24,376 nucleotides of DNA from Patescibacteria group bacterium (GTDB taxonomy: Bacteria; Patescibacteriota; Gracilibacteria; UBA1369), in NCBI GenBank assembly GCA_018825335.1, contig JAHJEW010000035.1, positions 1 through 24,376 on the forward strand, given 5' to 3'. How positions within the stretch are numbered: position 1 is the first letter of the stretch; every line of letters starts with the position of its first letter. A program made the position numbers and the translations under genes. The notes below the pieces were generated by a model. That model had not been told where the DNA came from and did no database searches. It worked only from the letters and a program-made list of their open reading frames with translations. Positions 1-5,019 of the stretch are shown here, one piece after another.

Positions 1-186
1 AATATTCGGACACCGCGCCTCCACGCAGACCGTATTCAATTTTTTCTCCTTCAAAAGCCGCTTAATATCGGCGAAACTGTCGGAAGTCGGCGGCCGAATC
101 CTCATCCACGCCGGCTTCGCCAAACTCCGCTGATCCCTAACCGGCTTTGTGGTCAAATTTCCGTTTTGTGGTGAAACCACGCGCAT
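1..186 (-). CDS. lipA: Lipoyl synthase, N-terminal 62 residues (runs off the window)
   Basis: LipA is a radical-SAM enzyme that inserts two sulfurs into protein-bound octanoyl groups to make lipoyl cofactors. Only the first 62 codons are present, starting at ATG 186 and continuing past base 1. The visible part carries the family's N-terminal signature: KPAWMRIRPP (about residues 24-33), the helix FADIKRLLKEKKL, and NTVCVEARCPNI, which holds the first two cysteines (54 and 59) of the CX4CX5C auxiliary-cluster motif. No Shine-Dalgarno is visible; TATTAT at 207-202 is a possible -10 without a clear -35. The identification rests on this signature and is strong despite truncation. Lipoate synthesis is not expected in every CPR genome. 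Confidence 0.88.
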   Translation of the reverse strand, partial: MRVVSPQNGNLTTKPVRDQRSLAKPAWMRIRPPTSDSFADIKRLLKEKKLNTVCVEARCPNI

Positions 187-249
187 AAATCAAAGCCACT
201 AATAATACAACCACAGTGTTACGGGAAAAACAGGGTTATGCAAGGTTTT

Positions 250-317
250 AAAAAGACCCCGGTTTTTCCAGGCACCGCCTGGAGAGCAGCGAAAGCTGCT
301 TCGGGGGCGGTTTTATT
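250..317 (+). promoter_or_regulatory. Structured RNA-like element with mutually exclusive hairpins (attenuator or terminator)
   Basis: Several perfect helices overlap here. Hairpin A is CCAGGC-ACC-GCCTGG (268-282). Hairpin B is AGCAGC-GAAA-GCTGCT (285-300), capped by a GNRA tetraloop. ACCGCC (274-279) can instead pair with GGCGGT (306-311), which encloses hairpin B and is followed by TTTTATT, the form of a plus-strand terminator; this excludes hairpin A. CCCCG (257-261) can also pair with CGGGG (302-306), and on the minus strand this helix is followed by TCTTTTT (254-250 side). It may therefore end the short minus transcript at 471-557, act as a plus-strand attenuator, or both. No known riboswitch consensus was recognised. 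Confidence 0.5.
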
Positions 318-470
318 CCCGGTTTTTATCCGATATCTCCGACCGGTTAAAAATGACAGGCGTTTATTGGCTTACCTCCATCGGTTTACTTGGCCCGGGC
401 CACGGCACGGCGGCCATTTGGAAGGGCAATTATTTTTTGGACCGGAGTTAAATATAATATTGCGTCAAAA

Positions 471-557
471 TTAAACCACCCTTGGTTGCACTTCACTTTT
501 GATTATACCGTGCGTCTTTTTAGCAAGCTTTTCTTGACAAGCGGCATTAAATATCAT
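471..557 (-). CDS. Possible 28-residue small protein with a strong ribosome binding site
   Basis: A short ORF starts at ATG 557 and encodes 28 residues beginning MIFNAACQEKL and rich in Lys. It is notable for a full Shine-Dalgarno, AGGAGG at 571-566, exactly 8 nt upstream of the ATG. Nearly all larger genes in this window lack such a site. TATAAT at 628-623 could be its -10, with no good -35. The structured element at 250-317 lies downstream and could serve as terminator. The protein is too short to assign a function, and the ribosome site could be chance. Confidence 0.35.
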   Translation of the reverse strand: MIFNAACQEKLAKKTHGIIKSEVQPRVV

Positions 558-563
558 AATAAT
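534..563 (+). promoter_or_regulatory. Sigma70-like promoter for the frameshifted gene at 591
   Basis: TTGACA (534-539), an 18-nt spacer, and AATAAT (558-563). The predicted transcription start is near 570, about 20 nt upstream of the ATG at 591. The -10 abuts the start codon of the divergent 28-residue ORF. Confidence 0.5.
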
Positions 564-590
564 AGCCTCCTTATTTTCAATTCATAAATT

Positions 591-937
591 ATGTGGGAAA
601 TTCCAAGCCTCTACACTAGAAGATTATATGTCTCGAAAGATGGTAAAAAAACTTTTTGGTATGTTTTTTAGATGAAGGCAACGATAGCGATCCAAATGAG
701 GCCACAATAAGAGAAAGCTCTCATGAAGCCGTTTGCAGGTGCGATGGAAGCCTGGACAGAGTATTGAGCTGTTTAGCAACAACTCGGGACGCTATTGCCA
801 AATTATCTGAATTATCTATTGAGGAATTTTCTGACGGGCCTGAAATTAACAGTGGTGATTTTAGGGCTTTATTGAGTGCAAAGGCAAAGTGCGCTAAAAG
901 CGCAATCGGCTGCCTGCTTTCGGACCTGCATGGATAA
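591..937 (+). pseudogene. Unknown ~115-residue protein interrupted by a -1 frameshift at a T6 run
   Basis: From ATG 591 the frame reads 26 residues ending in DGKKTFWYVF and then meets TAG at 669-671. The stop follows a run of six T (664-669). Slipping back one base gives LDEGNDSDPNEATIRESS and continues open to 937, a joined product of about 115 residues. The joined sequence reads naturally across the junction (a strand, then an acidic turn), and a good promoter lies upstream. The C-terminal part is helical with several Cys (VCRCDGSL, KCAKSAIGCL). No family was recognised. It may be a pseudogene, a homopolymer undercall in the assembly, or genuine slippage. The second segment alone has only a TTG start at 656. 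Confidence 0.5.
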
Positions 938-963
938 TGTCCAATGACTCCGCACACTGCACG

Positions 964-1473
964 TTAGACCATCATCTCACTATTTGCCGTCAAAAAATAA
1001 TAATAAAGACTGCTTTTACTGCCACTATTTCTAATATAATCAATTCGCATGTAGCTTGTTTTCTGAAAGAATGGCCTCGGGAAATCATTGTAATCTGCCG
1101 TTAATAGCAGAGGATTTTCTTCGGTGAAAAGTAGAGCACCTATAAAAACATCAATATCAGATACCCCCTGAAGTCTGGACCTGACAACTCCGCTTTCCCT
1201 ATACGCGCTATATAACTTTATGGCCCTGTTAAGCCGTTCTGTTGACTGGGGAACCTTAACAAATTCTTTTAAATTTTACTGGATCTCATTTTGTTTTTGA
1301 GGCGCTGCAGACCCTAAAAGTTCGTAATGAGTAAATTCGCTAATATAAAGTTTATTTTCATTTTTTATCAGTTCTTCCAAAAACCCGACCATTTTCAATT
1401 TGTGGTCGGCCTCTTTTGCCTGCACATTATTGATAACAGATGTATCTAAAAGTATGTGTTGCCTGCTAACCAT
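964..1473 (-). pseudogene. PIN-domain ribonuclease toxin interrupted by an in-frame TAA
   Basis: VapC-like PIN toxins are Mg-dependent RNases. Reading from ATG 1473, HILLDTSVINNV places the first catalytic Asp at residue 10, and HYELLG supplies a Glu near 51. A TAA at 1278-1276 ends the ORF after residue 65. The same frame then stays open for 103 more codons to TAA at 964 and contains the rest of a PIN domain: GVSDIDVFIGALLF (Asp 106/108) and LLLTADYNDFPRPFF (Asp 127/130). The family is normally one uninterrupted ~130-170 residue chain, so one base change has split an otherwise intact gene. It overlaps the upstream antitoxin-like gene by 8 nt. It could also be a sequencing error or a suppressed stop. 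Confidence 0.82.
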
Positions 1474-1648
1474 TTTTTATGATGACGGTTATTTTTGGTC
1501 CGCCATCATCAACATCAAATATGCTCGATTTGGAAGCCTTCCTCAGGGCCTTAATAAAAGCTTCTTTACCGTTAGGATAAGCCTCCGGCCAAGGATCGCT
1601 CGGAGCAACCCATTTTTTATTTTCAGGCATGGATTTTTGCATATTCAT
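1466..1648 (-). CDS. Probable antitoxin partner of the PIN toxin (60 residues)
   Basis: This small gene overlaps the start of the PIN gene by 8 nt, the usual layout of a type II antitoxin. I start it at ATG 1648 (MNMQKSMPENKK); a TTG 27 nt further upstream is in frame. The ATG is preferred because TATAAT at 1660-1655 lies six bases upstream and leaves no room for a leader. The protein has KWVAPSDPWPEAYPNGKEAFIKALRKA and ends KITVIIKNG. I see no AbrB, Phd or ribbon-helix-helix signature, so the antitoxin role rests on position and size only. Confidence 0.6.
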   Translation of the reverse strand: MNMQKSMPENKKWVAPSDPWPEAYPNGKEAFIKALRKASKSSIFDVDDGGPKITVIIKNG

Positions 1649-1654
1649 AAGCTG

Positions 1655-1660
1655 ATTATA
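1655..1660 (-). promoter_or_regulatory. -10 element placed for a leaderless mRNA
   Basis: TATAAT on the minus strand (1660-1655) followed by six bases and then ATG 1648. No good -35 is present 16-18 nt upstream. The spacing predicts transcription starting at or next to the A of the ATG. Confidence 0.45.
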
Positions 1661-1754
1661 GCGAAACCGGCTCAATAATAGAAGATTAACATTAAGAAAT
1701 CCTAAAGCAGACCTAAGATTTGCTTAAAGAAAATCGTTCCCAACCAAAGAATGC

Positions 1755-2405
1755 CTACTTTCCTAATCCCTCAACCATCTTCGCCACAACCTCCCCAGGC
1801 TTGTCAACAATCAAATCCGCCCCCGCGAAATCCGACAAATCCACTTCACAAAACGTATCCGGACAAATTATACATTTCATGCCAGCCGCCTTCGCAGCCT
1901 TAAGCCCAGCAATCGAATCCTCAATAACCAGGCACTCATTAGGCTTAACCCCCATTCTGTCCGCGGCTTCAAGGAAAATATCAGGAAACGGCTTGCCCCT
2001 GTCCATTTCCGTATCCGAAATAACTTCCTGAAATTTTTCCGCCAGCTTAAATTTTTTCAGTACCAGATTAATAGACTCAATGCGTGACGAAGATGCGACG
2101 CAAAGCCGATATTTTTCACCAAGTTTACTAATTACCTGTCCGGCCCCCGGCTTTAGCTCTAACTCCTTTTCAATCAATTCATCATAAATCACCTTCTTTT
2201 CCGCCCTAATGACATCCGGATCCAATTGCAGCCCACGTTTTCTTATCCACCTGCCCGCGCTATATGAATGTTGTATCCACTCTTTCCAGTCCTCTTTGGA
2301 TAAAGGAAATCCGTAACGCGAAAAAACATGGTTATAGGCTTTATACTGCAGTGGCTGTGAATCAACCAGCAGCCCGTCCAGGTCAAAAATTATAACTTTA
2401 ATCAT
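1755..2405 (-). CDS. HAD-superfamily phosphatase, beta-phosphoglucomutase-like
   Basis: A 216-residue HAD hydrolase that should remove phosphate from, or isomerise, a small phosphorylated metabolite in the cytoplasm. All four HAD motifs are visible: motif I FDLDGLLVDS (nucleophile Asp 8, acid/base Asp 10), motif II CVASSSR near residue 98, motif III lysine in RGKPFPDIFLEA, and motif IV VIEDSIAGLKAAKAAG. An alpha-helical cap follows motif I, as in the PGMB / GS1-like subfamily. The start ATG shares one base with the TGA stop of the upstream gene, so the two are translationally coupled. The substrate cannot be read from sequence; a DOG1-like or riboflavin-phosphate phosphatase is equally possible. 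Confidence 0.88.
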   Translation of the reverse strand: MIKVIIFDLDGLLVDSQPLQYKAYNHVFSRYGFPLSKEDWKEWIQHSYSAGRWIRKRGLQLDPDVIRAEKKVIYDELIEKELELKPGAGQVISKLGEKYRLCVASSSRIESINLVLKKFKLAEKFQEVISDTEMDRGKPFPDIFLEAADRMGVKPNECLVIEDSIAGLKAAKAAGMKCIICPDTFCEVDLSDFAGADLIVDKPGEVVAKMVEGLGK

Positions 2406-2974
2406 CAGAAATTATTACCAAAGAAAAAATACAAAATAAAAATCCCCGCAATAATTATAAACGCAATCCGCATTTTGTCCTGGGTGGAAAATGTGGTCAA
2501 TCTGGCCTTCGGGGGCTGGGAGGGTGCACTTTTCAGTTGATTCGCCAATACACTTCCACTCTGCGCCGATCCGCCCCCGGTCTTACCCCCGTAGCCGGTC
2601 TGTCCCGCGCTACCAACCGAAGTGCTACTCCCAAGATTCGTAAAATGCTGCACCTTCGCCTTAATCTCCATTTTGTCGTTTTCCGGCACCTCCGCCCAGC
2701 TGTTGTAATGCTTGCCGTTCACCGTAAAATCTTCCCTAAGCTCCGGATTTTTATTTACGCCGCCTACCTGCAGCCCCTTTAAATTTTTGGAAATAGTCCC
2801 GGCATTCCTCATCAAATACTTAAGATCCCCAAGCTTGCCGAACATGGCCAAAGGATTTTCCGCAATATCGGGAATACCGTTATTATTATCATCGGATAAA
2901 AGATTCTTAACATTCTCCGGCAGATCTTCCAGCCCCTTAATCTCTTTCCCGTTGATAAGAATTTTCGGCTCCAT
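2405..2974 (-). CDS. Tail-anchored protein with duplicated motif and Ca-binding-like loop
   Basis: An unrecognised 189-residue protein. Residues 5-21 (ILINGKEIKGLEDLPEN) and 84-100 (FTVNGKHYNSWAEVPEN) are two copies of the same motif, shape x-V/I-NGK-x4-5-W/L-x2-V/L-PEN, so the protein arose by internal duplication. Residues 28-39, DDNNNGIPDIAE, resemble a thrombospondin-type-3 / EF-hand calcium loop. A Gly/Ser/Gln linker (about 115-150) leads to one membrane helix (169-185) ending six residues from the C terminus, which suggests a C-terminal anchor with the bulk in the cytoplasm. It lies 14 nt after hicA and overlaps the HAD gene by 1 nt. Confidence 0.7.
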   Translation of the reverse strand: MEPKILINGKEIKGLEDLPENVKNLLSDDNNNGIPDIAENPLAMFGKLGDLKYLMRNAGTISKNLKGLQVGGVNKNPELREDFTVNGKHYNSWAEVPENDKMEIKAKVQHFTNLGSSTSVGSAGQTGYGGKTGGGSAQSGSVLANQLKSAPSQPPKARLTTFSTQDKMRIAFIIIAGIFILYFFFGNNF

Positions 2975-2988
2975 GATGTTATTATTAA

Positions 2989-3201
2989 TTATAAATCATC
3001 GGGACTAATATCTGCCTGCCGTAGAATTGCCGCAATAGTTCCTTTTTTAAGTGGCTTATTATGAACCGGAATAATAATCTGCTTATTTTTTTCTTCATGC
3101 ACCATAACAAGATGACTACCTTTCTGTCGCCTTTTCAAAAAACCGAGCTTTTCAAGGGCTCGGATCAATTCTTTAGGCCGGAGCACGGGAAGTTTAGGCA
3201 T
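2989..3201 (-). CDS. hicA: HicA-type mRNA interferase toxin
   Basis: HicA is a small double-stranded-RNA-binding-fold ribonuclease that cleaves mRNA when its antitoxin HicB is lost. The 70-residue protein fits the family: LRPKELIRALEKLGFLKRRQKGSHLVMVHEE carries the catalytic histidine in GSH (His 30), and IIIPVHNKPLKKGTIAAILRQADIS is the typical C-terminal strand and helix. The start overlaps hicB by 8 nt. Order is hicB then hicA, the reverse of the E. coli locus but common elsewhere. No damage is visible, so this pair looks functional. Confidence 0.93.
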   Translation of the reverse strand: MPKLPVLRPKELIRALEKLGFLKRRQKGSHLVMVHEEKNKQIIIPVHNKPLKKGTIAAILRQADISPDDL

Positions 3202-3466
3202 AACTTTTCTTATGTCGATCTAATCTAACAATGGTAACATTCATTTTCAGCATCTTAAGCGGCTCCCGTTCCGGCAAAGGAATACCACGTTCATCAAGAG
3301 TTTCCAGATAAAGCTCAATCGCTTCATGAATATTTTTTTCCGCCTCTTCCAGTGTTTCACCTTCGGAAATGCAGCCGGGCAGATCAGGCACCTCCACCGT
3401 AAAACCGCCCTCTTCCTGGGGAGTAAAAATGACCTCAAACTGATACTGTCCAGTCTGTTTTTTCAT
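3194..3466 (-). CDS. hicB: HicB-family antitoxin (short form)
   Basis: HicB neutralises HicA by occluding its active site. The 90-residue protein has the degenerate RNase-H-like HicB core: YQFEVIFTPQEEGGFTVEVPDLPGCISEGETLEEAEKNIHEAIELYLETL. Many HicB proteins add a C-terminal helix-turn-helix or ribbon-helix-helix for autoregulation. Here the chain ends about 30 residues after the core with PLKMLKMNVTIVRL and shows no such domain, so DNA binding is doubtful. ATG 3466 is used, followed by KKQTGQ; no convincing promoter was found upstream. Confidence 0.92.
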   Translation of the reverse strand: MKKQTGQYQFEVIFTPQEEGGFTVEVPDLPGCISEGETLEEAEKNIHEAIELYLETLDERGIPLPEREPLKMLKMNVTIVRLDRHKKSYA

Positions 3467-3538
3467 GATACCACTCTACTTAATTCAGGTACCCTTCGCA
3501 ATAGAGTTTTCCGCAAAACATTGCAAAGCGCAGCGCCG

Positions 3539-3814
3539 CTACTCCCCCTTCGCCCAAGCCTTCAAAGTTTCATAGTCCGTAGCGCCGCAAATAAATTTTT
3601 CCGTTTTTGTATTATAGAAAAACGGCAGCCCTCCGCATCTGCCCGCGTCATACTGCTCTAAAAGTTGCGCGTTCTTGTCATCATGCCAACATTCCAGCTT
3701 GGTAAAAGCCAGCCCCTCCTCCTTTTCCAGCCTGTCATACAAAGGCTGCATCTCGTGGCAGTGCGTGCATTCCGTGCCGTAGAAGTAAATCAGGTGTGCT
3801 TGTGGTTCAGCCAT
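3539..3814 (-). CDS. Thioredoxin-like protein with a CTHC motif
   Basis: A 91-residue thioredoxin-fold protein. AHLIYFYGTECTHCHEMQPLYDRL gives the first strand, the CxxC (CTHC) and the helix that follows; GRCGGLPFFYN supplies the strand preceded by a near-cis-Pro segment, and FICGATDYETLKAWAKG the last strand and helix. ATG 3814 is chosen over an in-frame start 18 codons upstream because the extra residues have no thioredoxin character and reach into the terminator at 3873-3894. No signal peptide is visible, so it is probably cytoplasmic. TATTAT at 3834-3829 is a possible -10. It could act as a glutaredoxin-like reductant; the partner is unknown. Confidence 0.78.
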   Translation of the reverse strand: MAEPQAHLIYFYGTECTHCHEMQPLYDRLEKEEGLAFTKLECWHDDKNAQLLEQYDAGRCGGLPFFYNTKTEKFICGATDYETLKAWAKGE

Positions 3815-3872
3815 GGTGGAAAAAATTAATAATACTCGCGCCGGAGTATAACGGAAGATCGCAATCATAAAA

Positions 3873-3894
3873 AGAGCCCGGTTTATGGGGCTCT
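3873..3894 (-). terminator. Intrinsic terminator on the minus strand with no obvious gene upstream
   Basis: AGAGCCC (3873-3879) pairs with GGGCTCT (3888-3894) around an 8-nt loop. On the minus strand the stem is followed by TTTTTATG, a proper U-tract; the plus side has only CTTTCC. No protein gene ends just upstream on the minus strand, so it may end an unannotated RNA from 3900-4120 or shield the thioredoxin-like gene. Confidence 0.65.
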
Positions 3895-3914
3895 CTTTCC
3901 AGTCTAGGTCACCA

Positions 3915-3930
3915 GCAAGCTTGACACTTC
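3915..3930. repeat. 16-bp direct repeat, copy 1
   Basis: GCAAGCTTGACACTTC, identical to 4045-4060 and exactly 130 bp upstream of it. The second copy is the anticodon-arm-like hairpin of the tRNA-like element. Confidence 0.85.
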
Positions 3931-3945
3931 TATTGTAGCAATTTT

Positions 3946-3997
3946 GGAGGATGAATCAAAGAATTAATAAAAAATTTATTATTGCATAATATCCTCC
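3946..3997. repeat. 7-bp inverted repeat around an AT-rich loop
   Basis: GGAGGAT (3946-3952) and ATCCTCC (3991-3997) pair around about 38 AT-rich bases that contain a further AATAAA/TTTATT pairing. It could be a hairpin of an RNA crossing this gene-free interval. On the minus strand the right arm also resembles a Shine-Dalgarno before ATG-CAA-TAA, which encodes nothing. Confidence 0.4.
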
Positions 3998-4023
3998 GGT
4001 TATCATTACTTCACCAATGGGGT

Positions 4024-4094
4024 GGGTCCAGGAAGGTTCCATCGGCAAGCTTGACACTTCGCTGATCCGGGTTCGATTCCCGGTGGATCCACCA
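4024..4094 (+). other. tRNA-like cloverleaf lacking a normal D arm (tRNA relic or tRNA mimic)
   Basis: The 3' half is textbook tRNA: T arm CCGGGTTCGATTCCCGG (4067-4083), acceptor strand TGGATCC, discriminator A and encoded CCA (4092-4094). The 5' acceptor strand GGGTCCA (4024-4030) pairs with it, with one G-U. Between them is ATCGGCAAG-CTTGACA-CTTCGCTGAT (4041-4066), a 9-bp stem with one bulged C and a 7-nt anticodon-like loop; UGA would sit at positions 34-36. The D-arm position holds only GGAAGGTTCC (4031-4040), and the usual spacers and variable loop are absent. The acceptor stem continues outward: GGT/ACC, then CCAATGG (4014-4020) with CCATTGG (4095-4101), so the base helix reaches 17 bp with one bulged A. 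A functional Ser tRNA would need a long variable arm, so an ordinary tRNA is unlikely. Confidence 0.6.
4045..4060. repeat. 16-bp direct repeat, copy 2 (inside the tRNA-like hairpin)
   Basis: GCAAGCTTGACACTTC, identical to 3915-3930. It spans the anticodon-like stem-loop, a position tyrosine integrases commonly use as an attachment core. Confidence 0.85.
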
Positions 4095-4106
4095 CCATTG
4101 GCAATA

Positions 4107-4115
4107 TGATATAAT
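4107..4115 (+). promoter_or_regulatory. Extended -10 promoter of the CoA-transferase operon, leaderless spacing
   Basis: TGATATAAT is an extended -10 (TGn plus a perfect TATAAT at 4110-4115). Only six bases separate it from the ATG at 4122, so transcription should begin at the start codon. There is no -35 match, as expected for an extended -10. It begins six bases after the base helix of the tRNA-like element. Confidence 0.65.
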
Positions 4116-4121
4116 GCGCGC

Positions 4122-5015
4122 ATGGCGCAGCAAATAACATTGCAGGAGGCCGCTAAAATGATCCCGGCGTGGAGCACGGTTTTTATTGGTGGATTCGCGC
4201 ACATCCGTTCCTGCATGGCATTCAGCCGGCAGCTCATCCGGCAGGAAAAACACGACCTTCACTTTTTCTCGTCGGGGCCGACGGTGCACCTGGATATTTT
4301 GGCCGGGGGCCGCGTAATAAAGCGCATGGAGGTCGGATACAGCGGAATCGAAACAATCGGACCCGCGCCGAACATACGCAGACGCATTGAAGAAAAATTC
4401 CTGAAAGTCGAAGACTACACAAACCTTTCTATGACGATGCGCCTTTACGGCGGCGCGCTTGGACTCCCTTTCATGCCGGTGAAAAGCATGCTCGGCAGCG
4501 ACATTGAAAAAAAATCCACTTTCAAAAAACTTTCGCAAAAAATAGCCGCGGTTGAGTGCCCGTTTACCGGAGAGATTGTGGCGCTTGTACCCTCGGTAAA
4601 TCCCGACTTCGGCATCATTCAGGTTCAGCGCGTGGATGAGGAAGGCAACGTACAGATAGACGACGCGCTTACGTCGGATGTGGACGGGATAAAAGCATCG
4701 GACATAAAAATTGTGCTGGCGGAGGAGATAGTACCGAACGCGGTCATCCGCAAAGACCCCAAACGCACAGCGGTCCCGGGACTTATTGTCGATTATATCG
4801 TGAAAGTGCCATGGGGAGCGTGGCCCACCGCCATGTATAATTTTTACGATTACGATCAGGAGCACATTGAATATTACGCGGATTTATGCCGCACCGAAGA
4901 GGGCTGGGAGCAGTACAAAAAAGAGTGGATCCTCCCGTCCGAGGAGAAAATTCTGGCCAGGATAGGGGATAAAAAGCTGGAAAAACTTAAAGCAAGTAAA
5001 AATCTTGGATACTAA
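4122..5015 (+). CDS. Family I CoA-transferase, alpha subunit (glutaconate CoA-transferase-like)
   Basis: The alpha subunit of a heteromeric family I CoA-transferase, which moves CoA between a donor acyl-CoA and a carboxylic acid in the cytoplasm. The 297-residue chain has the N-terminal TVFIGGFAHIRSCMAFSRQLIRQ fold, a central segment LPSVNPDFGIIQVQRVDEEGNVQ typical of the GctA / ScoA family, then SDIKIVLAEEIVPN and the C-terminal PWGAWPTAMYNFYDYDQEHIEYYAD, which matches GctA-type more than succinyl-CoA:acetoacetate types. The beta subunit follows after 4 nt. The true acid could be glutaconate, an oxoadipate or another dicarboxylate; no pathway genes flank it. ATG 4122 is set by the -10 six bases upstream. 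Confidence 0.85.
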   Translation: MAQQITLQEAAKMIPAWSTVFIGGFAHIRSCMAFSRQLIRQEKHDLHFFSSGPTVHLDILAGGRVIKRMEVGYSGIETIGPAPNIRRRIEEKFLKVEDYTNLSMTMRLYGGALGLPFMPVKSMLGSDIEKKSTFKKLSQKIAAVECPFTGEIVALVPSVNPDFGIIQVQRVDEEGNVQIDDALTSDVDGIKASDIKIVLAEEIVPNAVIRKDPKRTAVPGLIVDYIVKVPWGAWPTAMYNFYDYDQEHIEYYADLCRTEEGWEQYKKEWILPSEEKILARIGDKKLEKLKASKNLGY

Positions 5016-5019
5016 AACT

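Noticed and set aside
353..451. A 32-codon plus-strand ORF, MTGVYWLTSIGLLGPGHG onward
   Set aside because: It has a plausible membrane-like sequence but no ribosome site or promoter and lies downstream of the hairpin element; too short to support.
238..474. A 78-codon plus-strand ORF over the hairpin element
   Set aside because: It runs through perfect hairpins with no protein-like pattern and overlaps the SD-led minus ORF; a frame through structured DNA.
4024..4094. A functional tRNA-Ser(UGA)
   Set aside because: No D arm, no long variable arm and C at the position after the anticodon; a class II Ser tRNA needs these.
3956..4237. A 93-codon minus ORF with GNRTRISEVSSLP
   Set aside because: This is translation of the reverse complement of the tRNA-like element, a known source of spurious proteins.
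4011..4865. A 284-codon minus ORF opposite the CoA-transferase alpha gene
   Set aside because: His/Arg/Tyr-rich shadow of the real plus-strand gene, and its end reads through the tRNA-like element.
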